Positions 48,346 through 60,156 of a DNA stretch of 64,000 nt are shown here, piece after piece. Made by a program: the position numbers and the translations under genes. The notes under the pieces are model-generated. The model saw only the letters and a program-made list of their open reading frames with translations. It ran no database searches and was not told the origin of the DNA. This stretch comes from Cannabis sativa (lineage: Eukaryota > Streptophyta > Magnoliopsida > Rosales > Cannabaceae), in NCBI RefSeq assembly GCF_029168945.1, contig NC_083605.1, forward strand, positions 35,415,280-35,479,279, written 5' to 3'. The stretch's first letter is position 1, and every line of letters starts with the position of its first letter.

Positions 48346-49650
48346 TGTTAGGTTATTTTTAGTATTAATTTTAGATTAAGTTTAGTGTATTTTTAATTGA
48401 GATTTAATCGTGTTTGGAGCATTTTTACGCTTGTTATCTTTTATTTGTGCAGATTTAAAATAGGAGAAGATTAGAAAAATATCAGAGAAAAAGATAGAAA
48501 AAAAGATAAAAATATCATGATATTTAAAATGGAGAAAATTGTGCAAGCCGAAACTTCAAGCCTGAATTCGACGGTGTTATGATTGGATTTTGGAAAAAGT
48601 CAAAACATGAAAGTTCTAGCTCTCTCTTTTATCTTTCCGGAACATCTTGAATCGTCCGATTCCGAGGAATATCGAGAGAGTTATGACCAAAATACTATCA
48701 GTCGACGCAGCAGAAAAAAATATCTCGTTTGAGGTTTCCCAAAAATTTAAATTCGAATTAGAATTTAAACATGTGCGTTTTTTCCATCTTTTTAGGCCTT
48801 CAATGCCTATATGAAGGGAAGAAGGGAGTTGATTTCAGCAAGCAATTTTAGAGAGAAAAACAAAGAGAATACAGATGCAAAGTGGAGAGATCAACTGCAA
48901 TATTGGAGGCATTCTTCAGAGGGTTTTCAGCATTATTCTCTTATCTATTTTCATCTCTTTTCTAAAAGTTAATATGTGTGATTGTGCTCTCATAAACATG
49001 TGTAACTAAACACTTTATTAGGATTAGATGAATATTGTTTGACATTGTTTATGGTTTTAATATGATTTATTTTCCCCCTAATTTCTATGTATTCTATTTT
49101 ATTTGTGCTTAATTATTTTTAATTGCCTGATCACCAATTATCTGTCTATGATTTTGATGCGAGATCTGAGAAGTGAGTGTCAAATATGCTGTAGTAAAAT
49201 AGAACTGAATTTCGATATAGGACGAGAGTACCTATATGGTTTAGATAGCTTATAGGGTTTCTGTGTTTAATGCCTGTTGCATGTTAAATTTATCACGATA
49301 GTAGAAAGCTTACATGTAATTGAGGTTTATATATCTGAGAAGACTATAAATTACCTTAGTAAACGTGCTATTGCATAGGAATTAATATTAGGATAATAAT
49401 CATATTAAGCCATATTCAATAAAAACAATTGAAAGCGACACCCTAGTTTTTATTAACTTTCAATTTTCTTGAATAATTGTTTCTTACTAGTTTCTTATTC
49501 TTAATTCTTTCTTTATTTTTATTTAACCAAATAGAAGTAAAAGTTTAATTTTAACGTACTTAACTACACTTCCTGTGGGATCGACCTCACTCCTCGTGAG
49601 TCTACTACATGAAACGATACGTACACTTGCGTGTGCTAAATATCGCAACA
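48346..49650 (+). repeat. 3' LTR of gag-only element
   Basis: 1305 bp, same length as the 5' LTR, with about 28 substitutions and no indels noticed. Confidence 0.93.
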
Positions 49651-50791
49651 GCCATCAGATCATTAGATCTGGCAAAAAGTAACCATGGCTATTTGCAATC
49701 AAGTAATAAAAGGTTTTGAAAACTTACACACAAGCTAAAACACATACTCATGCAACAAGGTTAGTTGGATTGTTGGATGTAGGATTTATTTAATTTTAAA
49801 TTAAATTATTAATTTCGAAATAATTAATTAAATAAAAAATAATTTTTCGAAAAATTTTTAAAAAAAATTGAATAATTCGAAATTTAAAAAAAAAATTAAG
49901 TTTAAAATTAAACCTACAATTTTGAAAAATTAGGTTTCAACCAACATAAATATCATTTCAAAAATTTGCTAACTACTTTTAAAATTTAAATGTTATTTTA
50001 TAAATAAAAATTAAATAAAAAATTAAAAAAGATAAATGAATATCTTTTTCAGATTTTAAATGTAATTTAAATAAATAAAATAACAAAATTTAAAAGTTAG
50101 CAAAATATTTTACATCTTTTTAAAATTACATGATTATAGTTATCTTATTTTAAATTTAAATAAGGTCAAATTATTAAAAAAATTAAATTTAAAATATTTA
50201 AAATCTGACCTTAAATTTAAAAATAAGATAAGATATAATCAAATTTAAAAATAAGATAGATTATTAAGCAAATAAGATAGATACTAACTATTTTAAATTC
50301 AAATTGCACTAATATCTTGAATTAAATTTAAAAAATATTAAATTAATTCATAATGATAATTAGAATTGAATTAGGAATAGTAATAGTATAAATATAGAAC
50401 TACACAAAAAATCGGAAGTTAATTCCATGAAAAAGCATGAAAAATCGAAGAAAAACGAAAAAATTGTGAGCTGTACGGACAGTTTTCGCGATCGCAGGAA
50501 AATTTCAGCACAACTCCGATTTTTTCGAATCTTCAAAAAATCATAACTAATTCAAATTAAATCGAAATTGAGTTCTGTAAAAAAATAACTTGCTTAATTT
50601 TTTTTTTATACTATCCAATAAAAATAATTCGAGAAACAGATATTCAATTATTTTAAACGAAAATTCACAAACACCAATCAATCATCAAATAACACTCAAT
50701 ACAACATGATACCATCCAAAAACAAACAAACAATCATTTTAAAGTCCAAATTTCTTGCAAGTAAATCAATTACCATGGCTCTGAGGTCAGT

Positions 50792-52692
50792 TGTTGGAAT
50801 TTATTTTACCAGGATCTTAGATCTACTCACAAGTATGTTTATTAACATCCTAAATATGAACTTTCTAAAACGATGAAATAAACACATATAAAGTTTAGGA
50901 AACCTTACATTGGGTGCAGCGGAACATAATGACTCATTCCGTTCATATATCTAGCCCTTGATTCCTTTCTGTAGCAGAGCATTATCAATATCTGAACTTG
51001 GATCTCTTTCTCTGAATCTTTGATGCTGAAACTCCTTCTTGCTGAAAGTCTTTCTTCACAATCTTCCTCACTATGATTGAGGTATCACTTGCTGTGTGTG
51101 GGCACTACTCATACACTAAGATTTTTCGAAATCTCAATGAGGAAGAGAGAGAGAGAGTGGGTTCGGCCAAAGATAGGGAGAGAGAAGGCTCAGTTTTTTC
51201 TGAATGAAAAAGTAGAAAATTTAAGTGTAAATTTCATGAAGCCTTCACTATCTATTTATAGCATTCCACTAGGGTTAGGTTTGAATTGTTTGGCATTAAA
51301 AAAAATGAAAAAATCAGTTTAAATTTCCTACAAAAGTGGCCGGCCCTATACTATTGGATTTGGGCCTCACTTTTTGCAATTTTACAGTTTTACCTTTTCT
51401 GCATCTGATTTTCTCAAAAACGCTAATTTTCTAATTCAACCATTTAAATTCCAATTCTAACTATTTAATTACTATAAATAATTATTAAATAATATTGTCA
51501 TTTATCATATTTATTAATTGAACCATACAAAGTATCATAATTAACAAATATGCCCCTAAAACTCTTTCTTTACAATTTCGCCCTTACTTAGTGAAAAATT
51601 CACAAATAGACATAGTCTAATTTGAGAATTATAATTGATTAATCAAAACCAATTACATGAGTCTTACAAGCAATATTATCTCAACTAGTGCGGTGACCAT
51701 GGGTCTATATAACCGAGCTTCCAATAAGTAGATCAAGAATTTAGCACTAAAATTCACTAACTTATTAATTCTTTGTTGAATCCACGCATAGAACTTAGAA
51801 TTGCACTCTCAGTTATATAGAATGCTCTATATGTTCCACCATATAGACGCATCATTAGTTATCCATTGTTATAATCCTAATGTGATCAATGATTCTCTAT
51901 ATGAATGATCTACACTGTAAAGGGATTAGATTACCGTTACACCCTACAATGTATTTTATCCTTAAAACACTTGACCCCGTATAAATGATATTTCAGCTTA
52001 TGTGAAATGAGTACTCCACCATTTATGTTCGTTTGGTCAAGCTTGAAGGACATCATCCTTTGCTTACTATTCGCCAAATAGAAGCTATAGATTCCATGTT
52101 TATGATAGCGCTCCCACTCAATTGCACTACCGTGTTCCCAAAATGTACGTATCACCCTGACCTAAAAGTAGGCTTAACTAACAAATCAAAGAACATGAAT
52201 AGCCTTTCAAGATTGAGCCTAATCATAACAGGATTAAGAACATTTGATCTAGGATCAACTAGGCGATATTGACTTGAATAGATATTACGGTAAGTTTAAT
52301 AAATCTAAGTCAAAGTTCAATATCGGTCCCTTCCGATGCATACTCCATGCATCCAACCTGAGCTTTACTTTAACCAATGTTCTGGAAAGAACATAGCATT
52401 TCTCCAAATGCAAGTAAACTCTTGTTGTAGATTATCATATCAGTAACACCCTGTGTCTGATAAATCTAGGAAACTTTATTCACATAGTCATGTTTACTTT
52501 CCAATGTGTTGACAGCACAATAAACAGGATCAAGTATGTGAAAAGGGTTTCAGATGAATTCATACATTATGTACATATAATCATGAAATAAATCATGTGA
52601 ACCATGCAACATTAAATGTTATTTCTGATCTATATTAATAAGTAAATCTGATTATATTGAAATGAGTTTTATTTAGGGCATAAAACCCAACA
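50792..52692 (-). repeat. 5' LTR of long copia
   Basis: 1901 bp; followed by TSD CTAAC (52693-52697), after which the LINE resumes. Confidence 0.93.
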
Positions 52693-52697
52693 CTAAC

Positions 52698-54540
52698 TTG
52701 CTTGGATTTCGGTTGATGAATATGGAGGATAAGTTTCTCGAAAATCCTCTATTCTTTTCCAAGAGTAAGATTTAGGATTTCAGTTATGTGATTGATAAGA
52801 TTAATAATCGGTTGGAGGGTGGCGAAGTAAATTATTGTTTCAAGCGGGGTGTACCACTCTTATAAACTCTGTTATCTCTAATATCCCTATACATACCATG
52901 TCCCTCTTTTCGCTTCCTGTGTCAATTTGTAATCTTCTTGATAGATTGACTAGGAAGTTTTTGTGGGTTGGTAATAGCGATCAACAATGTTTTCTTTCTC
53001 TCTTGAGTTGGGAAGCGATCTATAAGCCAAAAGTTCTTAGAGGTCTTGGGATGAAGAAATTTCATGATTTGAATTTGGCCCTTTTAGCTAAATTGGATTG
53101 GGAATTGGGCAAGGTAGAGACTTCTCCTTGGTGCAACATTTTCTTGGCTAAATATTGTAAAGAGACTTATTTTTTTGGAATGCCTCGATCCCCCCCCCCC
53201 CCTCCTTCCTGGGGTGCTCGTGGTATCTTTGCTACCCGAGATCTTATTCGGAGGGAAAGTTGTTGGATTTTGGGTAACGGGCAAAGTGTGGATCTTTGGA
53301 GTTCTCCTTGGGATCCTTGGTTAGAATGGACTGATTTTTTAGCTGCCTTCAATCCAATGCACTGTCTACTTGGTTTAGATCTGAGTTTTTGAATCTATTG
53401 GGTAGATTGCCCTTACTCCATTCTCTTCAACAAGATATCCTTATGTGGAAGGATGCTAAGTATGGAATTTTCTCTGTAAAGTTAGCCTATCAGTCTATCT
53501 CCAAAGGTAGACAGGGAGGGATGGATGGTCTCTTTAAGAAATTGTGGAAGTCTTCTCTCAGCGAAGGGGTCAAACTTTTTTTGTAGAAGGTTGGGAGGAT
53601 ATTATCCTCTGTGGACAGTGGCTTCAATGCCTGTTTGGTAACACTTTTTTATGTGTTCTTTGTGATAATGATGTGGACTCTCTGGAACACTTGTTTTTTC
53701 AGTGTCATGTGGCTCGATTTCGCTAGTTTAGAAGCTCGTGGGGCATTCGTAGCGATCTCCTCCACTTTAATTTCCTAAGAGATTGTGGAGTGGATTTTTT
53801 CTCCTCCTTTTGGTGATAGTGTTTATTTGGATCACTTTACCCATTTTGCTGCCTTGCTTTGTTTTACGTTGTGGAACTCCCGTAATAAATATTTTCATGA
53901 AGATGTGCATTCTTTCCTTGATGACATTATCATAAAGGTCTTACACTCTTTGGCCTCTTGTGATCATATGGTCAGGGATGCTCCTCCCATCCCTTACCCT
54001 GTGGCCCTCCTTCTCTGGTGGAGCTAAGAGCTGGTAATCTAGTGAACATTTTTGTTGATGCGGCCTTTAGAGACAACACTGCCTTCTTTGAGGTGCTTCT
54101 TCTTGATAGTTTTGGGAATGTTGTTAAGGCATTTGTTGGTAAGGAACAGGTTCACACTCTGCTTGAAGTAGAGTCTTGCGCTATTTTCCAGGCTATCTCA
54201 AGCTTTTTATCTTGTGGCTGGTTCGGGGCAATGATTTTATTTGATTGTAAGGTTGGAGTTGATGCGATTTTGTCAAGGACTGTCCCTTCTTAGAAGTTAT
54301 ATCCTTTTTTTTTTTTTTTTGGCAATTGTTCTCTCTTTTTAATTCTAGTTGTTCTTGTAAGGTTTGTTGGATTCCTCGTGTGAAGAATGGCACTACTCAC
54401 AAGCTTGATGCCAAGGCTGCGTCCCAATACTTTTGTGTTTTTTTTGATTTTTTGTTATTTCCTTTGTTTTGGATGTTCTGTAGTATGGTATTTTTCTCTT
54501 TGAGCTTTTTGGCTGGTTCTAATGAAGTGTTGTTTCTATG
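52698..54540 (+). pseudogene. LINE RT end, connection region and RNase H (right part)
   Basis: Continues the LINE of 37141-37536. 52835-53392 reads TLINSVISNIPIHTMSLFSL, RKFLWVGN, SWEAIYKPKVLRGLGMKKF and ILGNGQSVDLWSSPWDPW, all typical of the region after the RT. A run of 13 C at 53191-53203 encodes a Pro stretch and may mark an indel. Frames then change at about 53390, 53580, 53730 and 54020. RNase H appears at 54018-54293 (NIFVDAAFRDNTAFF, LLEVESCAIFQAI) and ends with CWIPRVKNGTTHKLDAKAAS (54364-54423). Confidence 0.88.
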
Positions 54541-54562
54541 AAAAAAAAGAATATGAAACTTG

Positions 54563-55027
54563 AAACCTCAAATAAGACACAGTTAAATTTGTCGTTCAAC
54601 ACCATAAGAAAGAATAAAAATCAACAAATCTATGTCTGAAAGAGAAATATTAAAACATATTTATGGTGTTTAGGTGTGATATCACTATTAATAAAATTTA
54701 TTATCAAGTTCTATTTATTCTGCTTTAATAAATATTATAAAAAATTACTTATAGTAGTATTAAATACCATGAATACATAGTAATGCTCATGACTGAAAAT
54801 GTAAGAACAGAATTTCACCTCCTCTAAACTACAAAGATATCTATTAGTACAATAGAAAAAAGAAGGTTCTGAAATCTACCATTTTTGTTTCAAAACCAAA
54901 CTACAAAGTTCAAAAATTTCTGAGTTAATGTTACAAAAAAATAATATTACGATAATAATCATAATTGACGAGAGAGGACAATGAACTCGAAGAAAAGAAA
55001 AAGTCAACTAACAAATATGAACATTAG
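54563..55027. other. Host intergenic, 3' side of the DUF1191-type gene
   Basis: AT-rich, no repeat ends seen. Probably contains the 3' UTR of the minus-strand gene ending at 55028; no poly-A signal could be chosen with confidence. Confidence 0.4.
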
Positions 55028-55972
55028 TCAACGGTGCCGCCTAGGAGGTTTAAATTCATGTTCAATGGTGTTAGGCATAGTTCGAGTGACAGAAGCAGTC
55101 GGAGCTCTGATATGTCCCACCATTGAAACCTGAAGTGCTTCTTCTTCATAAGCTCTTCTTTCCAATTCTTCCATTCTCGTCCTCTTCTTCCCTCTCACAA
55201 ACATCGCTACTAGAAGTAAACCCAGTAGAAAAGCTCCTAAAGCAGCTCCGATCGAGCTTCCCACTGCCACTTTCCACTTACTCTCTTTCTTTCCACCATT
55301 ACTACTATTACCGTCCAACATAGCCGGCGAAGGTTTCTCTGTCACCAATCCGAAATGACCGTTCTTCTTAGCCAAACACACGAACGGCGAAGCTTGCTTT
55401 GTTAAACTCACCTTCCCTTCACTTTCGAAAATGGCGCATAACGGCGTTACACCCGATTCGTTTTTGAGCTTCGTGATGCTTGAGAAGTTTACGGAAATGG
55501 GTTTGCCTCCGGCGATGATTCCGACCTCGAAAGGGTCGCTGGTATTCACGTCGGAACCGCCGTTATAAGCTAGAAGACCTAAAACAGGGGAGACTAGTTG
55601 GTACCCAGATAAATCGTAGTTTTCGTAGTAAATATTTGACCAATTATATCCCAAATTTTGATTCACTAGAACGACCCTTTCAACACATGGATGAATCGTA
55701 ACGCCAATACCCAGATGAAATTCCTTAACCTGCGCACCATATCGCCGGAGACTACCGCATCTGTACCTTGCTATGTTGACTCCGATGCCGGAGAAATTTT
55801 TCGGTAACGAAACAGAGTGAAGTAGTCCAGTCCCTACGTTGGTGTCTAAAGACTTAAACGTAAAGTCTCTAATGAGAAGATCGAGAAGACGAGCTGATCT
55901 GATCCCCTGAGCTTCACTAAATAAAATCCATGAAAGAATTATAACAGTAGTGAGAGAAACCAGAGTACCCAT
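55028..55972 (-). CDS. DUF1191-type single-pass membrane protein
   Basis: 314 residues, one exon. Residues 1-23 form a hydrophobic signal peptide (VIILSWILFSEAQG). The extracellular part (about 24-230) opens with the family-like SARLLDLLIRDFTF and continues with VSLPKNFSGIGVNIARYRCG, GSLRRYGA, GVTIHPCVERVVLVNQNLG and YQLVSPVLGLLAYN. Several N-glycosylation sites are visible (Asn 59, 110, 143, 162, 171, 222). A transmembrane helix at about 234-259 is followed by basic GKKRTR and a short cytoplasmic tail with MEELERRAYEEEALQVSMVG and a basic end. Order, length and wording fit the plant DUF1191 family, whose function is unknown to me; it is often found as a single-exon gene. The start is the only ATG giving a signal peptide. 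GC content is clearly higher than the surroundings and the frame is intact, so this is a live host gene. Confidence 0.9.
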   Translation of the reverse strand: MGTLVSLTTVIILSWILFSEAQGIRSARLLDLLIRDFTFKSLDTNVGTGLLHSVSLPKNFSGIGVNIARYRCGSLRRYGAQVKEFHLGIGVTIHPCVERVVLVNQNLGYNWSNIYYENYDLSGYQLVSPVLGLLAYNGGSDVNTSDPFEVGIIAGGKPISVNFSSITKLKNESGVTPLCAIFESEGKVSLTKQASPFVCLAKKNGHFGLVTEKPSPAMLDGNSSNGGKKESKWKVAVGSSIGAALGAFLLGLLLVAMFVRGKKRTRMEELERRAYEEEALQVSMVGHIRAPTASVTRTMPNTIEHEFKPPRRHR

Positions 55973-58378
55973 ATGAGAAAAAAAATAAACAGAGAATTTG
56001 GTTCAAGATTTAATTTTCTTTTCTTCTTTCGTTTTCTATGAGAGGAGTGATCTAAAATTAGATCAACTTTTTTCTTTTTTGGTGTAGATGTGTGAAAAGG
56101 GAAAAAGTTTGAAAGGGGAAAGTTCGATATAGATGATTGAAAAGGTTTGGTGGATTAAAGATAAAGCAATTAAAAGGAATAACAAAGTTCTTACTTTCTT
56201 TCTCATCATATTTGGTTTTGGTCTTATAAGATAGAAAATTGAGATAGACAATTAGACATAATAGACTATTGTTGGTTAACTTTGACATAAAGTTGCCTTA
56301 TAAGTTGTTTTCTTTATGGTGTTTTGGATCATCACTAATGTCTATACTATAATATGTTGTTGTCAATACAATTTATTATCTAGAATATCAAAATGAAAAA
56401 TATTAATCACATTGTGTACATAATTAAGCATAGAAAAATCTTTAATTATTCCAAAGACAACACGGGATAACGGTGTTGAAAATCACATGTAGTTAATAAT
56501 AATAACAGCCAATTATAATAGTTGTATTGTATTGTATAGTAATTTAATTAATAGCCAATTATTAATAATGTAGAGTACATAACAAAATTTATTTGGTTTG
56601 TGACAAAATCTAAAACCCAACTAATATATTAGTAGTTGTTATAGTCATTGTGGCTCAGTTAATAATTAATCAGACGATTATTAATCACTGAAATTTAATG
56701 TAAAATTTGTCTAGTAGAGAGAGAGAGAATGCTTGACTGTGTTGGCGAACAAATTAGTGAGAATGTCAAACAAGAAAGGGTTTTTTAATAAAAAGGAGAA
56801 AAAGTAAAGTAAAAAAGTGGATATGGCAAGGCTGGGAAGAAATGATTTTGGAGCGTGGGCGATAATGGCACTTGATGACTATAGGAGGTGGTGGTGGTGG
56901 TGGTAGTAAGCTAAAGATAGCCTTGGCGTGCTTAAGTTAATGAAATTAAATGTGCTTCTATGACAACCTCTCATTTATTTTCAAAACACCACTTTAAAAT
57001 TTTATAAATTAAGTACATAAAATTTTTAAATTATTAGAATCTTCAAGTGTCTAGTATTATTTTGATTGCTTTAGAGATTGGCCTATTGATGAGATAACAA
57101 ATAAGTATCATTTGATCTCATTAATTGATTCAAGGCTCTATGACTACTTGACTAGGAATGGGAAGTATTATTTTATTTATTCTTATACTTTGTTTGGAAG
57201 GAACTTTTTAAATTGTATTTGGACAATTAAACCAATACATAAATAGTTTTATTTGTGTAGAATTATTAGTGCTTGGCAAAATAATTTTTTTAAACCTTTT
57301 GCGACATTCTTCAATAAATACAATAAATTGTCATCTTATATTTATTGCAATATTAATATTCAAAATAAATTATTTATAACCTAATTTAACATCATCAAAA
57401 TAAAACCCAAGTAAATTTTAATTTATCTGAATTCTATCTTAATTTATCTAAATCCTATCTTGATTGTATTATGTTATATAGTTTATATATATGTGTGTAT
57501 ATATTTATTGTGTTTTTTCTCCTTTCAAGGGTGTCTAATTAACATGTTAGACTTAGTCACACTTTATGGGAAATGTGGGTCTCACGTTCGGAAGCATGGC
57601 TATGAGTTTGTTTTCATGTATGGGCCCAAGTGTTTTGTTGTAAGTGACAAAGATTCCCAACTCAAATGTAATGTTTCTATATTATATAATAATAATAATA
57701 TGTGAAGTAAGTAATAACTGCCAATACATGAGTCGTTTATGTGGTAGTTCATGTCGTTTACTTTGTCTATAGTCAAATTAATCATTTTGACTATATTTCC
57801 ATCACAAAATCATTGGATACAGCTCAACTGAGTTGTCAGAAATCCTCAGCAGATTGTATATGTTTTTCAAGCTAGCTAAGAACAAAATAAGCTGTTGAAT
57901 ACAACAATCGGTGAATCAAAGATTATATGAAAATAAAATAAACCATCTTATAATTAATTCTCTGCAAAAACAAAATGATTGCATTCAGTCCCAGTTCCCC
58001 TTGTGATGAGATAATAACATTTCTTTTCTTTTTGTATATATATATATAAAATAAGCAATACAGCTTAATTGTTGCCAAAACAAATAGTTGGTCAGTACAA
58101 ATGACCATCTGCCCGATCTCTACTCTCGCATCTTCGAAACATAAGACAATTAATTCTACGAAATAAATATGATTTTAAAATCCCAACGGTAAAATACAAT
58201 TTTAATCATTTATCATCAAAATACAATTCAGATGAATGATCAAATTTGTACTTTATCGATAATCATATTTGATCGTAGATTTTTAAAGTACAAGAAAATT
58301 CTTAAAAAGCAAATCAAATACAAAGAAAAAGACTATACGTATGAATATTTGGATTGAATTGGATTTGATGAGACTAAG
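55973..58378. other. Host intergenic: upstream of DUF1191-type gene, downstream of expansin
   Basis: Includes the pyrimidine/purine-rich leader of the DUF1191-type gene (55973-56110), a GA tract (about 56714-56726) and a (GGT)n tract at about 56886-56905. The open frame at 57460-57705 has no recognised domain. A weak inverted repeat lies at about 58140-58290. No further gene is supported. Confidence 0.4.
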
Positions 58379-59466
58379 TTATTTGAAATTGGCATTACCC
58401 TTGTAAGTCTTTCCCACTTGCCAATTAGAGGGTGCCACATTGTAAAGTGTAATGGTTTGTTTGGTGGTGTAGGAAGTGATTCTAAAGGACAAAGCTTGGC
58501 CACCAAGGGCTGAGAAAGCTTGGTAGGAAGCTCCCCAGTTATGGCTCATACTGATCCAATTGGTTTTGCTACCTTTGACCCACATTTTGGATATGTCACC
58601 TCCTCCTCCTACGTTCATTACATACACCAATAGCCAATACCCATTTCCTTGGAAGCTAAATCTTAGCCCTCCACTTCTCATGCAAGGCACTCTATATACA
58701 CGCATACACAATAAAACTATGTTAATTATATAATATAAACATGCAACGCCCTGAAAATTTGTGGGCTTTAGGACAAAAAATTACTATTATTGGACCCTCA
58801 AGAAAAAGAAATAAGTGGTATTTTTGAAAAACACTAAAACTATATATATTTTTTAAAATGAAAAAAAATAATCCAATTAATTATATACAACATTTAACCG
58901 TACCCAATAACAATATTATTGTTTATCTAAACATCTATTTGTTCTACAGTAGTATGTATTAGTTGTATAGTCATAACTTTTACACATGCATTTTATCACA
59001 AAAGGAAGTTTCAAGTTTGAGTCTCTTTTTCTAATATATGTATATATATATTATTAGTATCACATTGATAATACCTGCGGTACATGATGGGAACAATCCC
59101 AGCCCTCCATTGAGCGATTCTCATGAAAGCAGGCTTAGACATGTCGAAGTGAACCCTAGGAGGGTTACACCAGCCACCATTGTTGGAAGGTTTGGACCAA
59201 TTAGGTGGGCAAATGTTGGTGGCAGTGATTGTGGTGAAGCCTGAGTAACATGCTTTTGCATTATTAACACATTTAATTTGGAAGCATTGCCCACAAGCAT
59301 ATCCATCGTTAAATAGTGTTGTGCTCAATGCAGCAGTATCTGTGTTGTAACCATTGGTAAACAAGTTACCATAACCACATGCTCCTCCTGTGTATACATA
59401 CATAACAATTAGACACAACCCAATATTATTATTCAAACTTGGAAAAATATAATTAAGTCGTAAAAG

Positions 59467-59497
<31 letters not shown>

Positions 59498-60068
59498 TGG
59501 TTAATTAGGATTTTTTTCCCCTCGAATTTTGACATGTACCAAATCATGCCCCCTGAAATTTTAAGGTCGTTAAAAATGCTTCGTGAACTGAGACGGTTGA
59601 ATTTAAGGATTTTTGTCTAATTTTAGTTAAAAAATTCTAACATCGATGAAAGTTCAGGGGAAATGATTTAGTATATGTCAAAATTCAAGAGATTTGATTT
59701 GGTAGATATCAAAATCTAGGGATCATGGTTTAGTACATATACAATCACTGAAATAGTAAAATTGAATGAAATTAGACAAAAGTCCTTAAATCTAACAATC
59801 TTAATAGTTAAAGGGGAATTTTTAACGGCCAAAAAAGTTCAAGGGGCATAATTAAGTACAGTTTAAGGGAAAAAAATCATAATTAGCCTATATATTTATA
59901 CGTACCCATAGTTTCTCTAGCGGTTTCGTCACCATAAAATGTAGCATGAGCATTGGACCATGGACTTGGTCGATAATAGATGGCAGCAGTTGCACCCTTT
60001 GATCCGACTAATATGCATACCACCAAGAAGAAGCCAATTAAAGGCCATGAACGACCTAAAGAAACCAT
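58379..60068 (-). CDS. EXPA: Alpha-expansin (three exons)
   Basis: Spliced CDS complement(58379..58691, 59075..59387, 59906..60068), 789 nt, 262 residues. Exon 1 (60068-59906) ends ATG-G before GTACG; exon 2 starts after ACAG at 59387 and ends at 59075 before GTATT; exon 3 starts after ATAG at 58691 and ends with TAA. The intron sites, after ..TMG and within ..YRR/VPC, are the two usual expansin A positions. Residues 1-29 are a signal peptide for secretion to the wall. Domain 1 (GH45-like) has GGACGYGN (55-62), conserved cysteines, the alpha-type insertion NGGWCNPP (124-131) and HFD at 134-136. Domain 2 (CBM63-like) has [36 protein letters not shown] and YNVAPSNW. Expansins loosen cell walls non-hydrolytically at acid pH. 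The paralogue cannot be assigned. All frames are intact; a MITE occupies most of intron 1. Confidence 0.95.
59499..59888. mobile_element. Mutator-like MITE in expansin intron 1
   Basis: 390 bp. The left end GGTTAATTAGGATTTTTTTC pairs with the reverse complement of the right end, GGCTAATTATGATTTTTTTC, and complementarity continues through ATGCCCC and GTTAAAAAT words. The flanks are identical 9-mers TATATATTT (59490-59498 and 59889-59897). Its inner edge lies 17 bp from the end of exon 1. Without it and one TSD copy the intron would be about 119 bp. Confidence 0.88.
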
Positions 60069-60148
60069 AGTAATTGTTAGCTTAATAATTATGATAAGCT
60101 ATGTAACAAAAGGGTTTTTGTTTGGAGAGAATATGTACATTGCCCTTC

Positions 60149-60156
60149 TTATATAA
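60149..60156 (-). promoter_or_regulatory. EXPA: Candidate TATA box of expansin gene
   Basis: TTATATAA, about 80-88 bases upstream of the ATG at 60068, a plausible distance with a 50-base leader. No transcription data. Confidence 0.5.

Larger units (their letters stand above)
44613..49650 (+). mobile_element. Gag-only LTR retrotransposon (TR-GAG type), Athila/Tat-like
   Basis: A 5038-bp plus-strand element inside the copia. Both LTRs are 1305 bp, start TGATAGG or TGTTAGG, end CAACA, and differ at about 28 sites by hand count (about 98% identity). The flanking duplication is GTCAT (44608-44612) against GCCAT (49651-49655), one mismatch. The primer site matches tRNA-Asp, not tRNA-Met, and a purine tract AGTTTGGGGGAATT precedes the 3' LTR. 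The only coding region is a gag-like ORF (46113-47060); there is no protease, RT or integrase. It must use enzymes from another element. Confidence 0.9.
37537..52692 (-). mobile_element. Long Ty1/copia element, minus strand, carrying a nested gag-only element
   Basis: A 15.2-kb region bounded by LTRs of 1886 and 1901 bp that begin TGTTGGAA and end ACCCAACA on the + strand. TSD is CTAAC (37532-37536 and 52693-52697). The purine tract beside the left LTR (reverse complement of AACTCCCACTTGCA) gives minus orientation. The primer site beside the right LTR is a diverged tRNA-Met match (TGACCTCAGAGCCATGG). Without the nested 5-kb element it is about 10.1 kb. The internal region keeps copia traces (for example VGVMSRYQINPGEEHWKTIK near 40000) but no long open frame. 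42600-44200 is AT-rich leader. Confidence 0.9.
37141..54548 (+). mobile_element. 5'-truncated LINE split by a 15-kb copia insertion
   Basis: The plus-strand L1-type element starts abruptly inside the RT domain (37141) and ends in a short A run (54541-54548), flanked by the 14-bp duplication GAATATGAAACTTG. It is interrupted at 37537-52692 by a copia element with TSD CTAAC. The uninterrupted LINE would be about 2.2 kb, typical of incomplete target-primed reverse transcription. Confidence 0.93.

Noticed and set aside
52033..52272. 79-codon open frame, repeated on the other strand at 62826-63065
   Set aside because: It is part of the copia LTR, and its recurrence follows from LTR copies, not from a conserved gene.
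57460..57705. 81-codon open frame between the two host genes
   Set aside because: No recognised domain, AT-rich start, and no splice or promoter context beyond chance.
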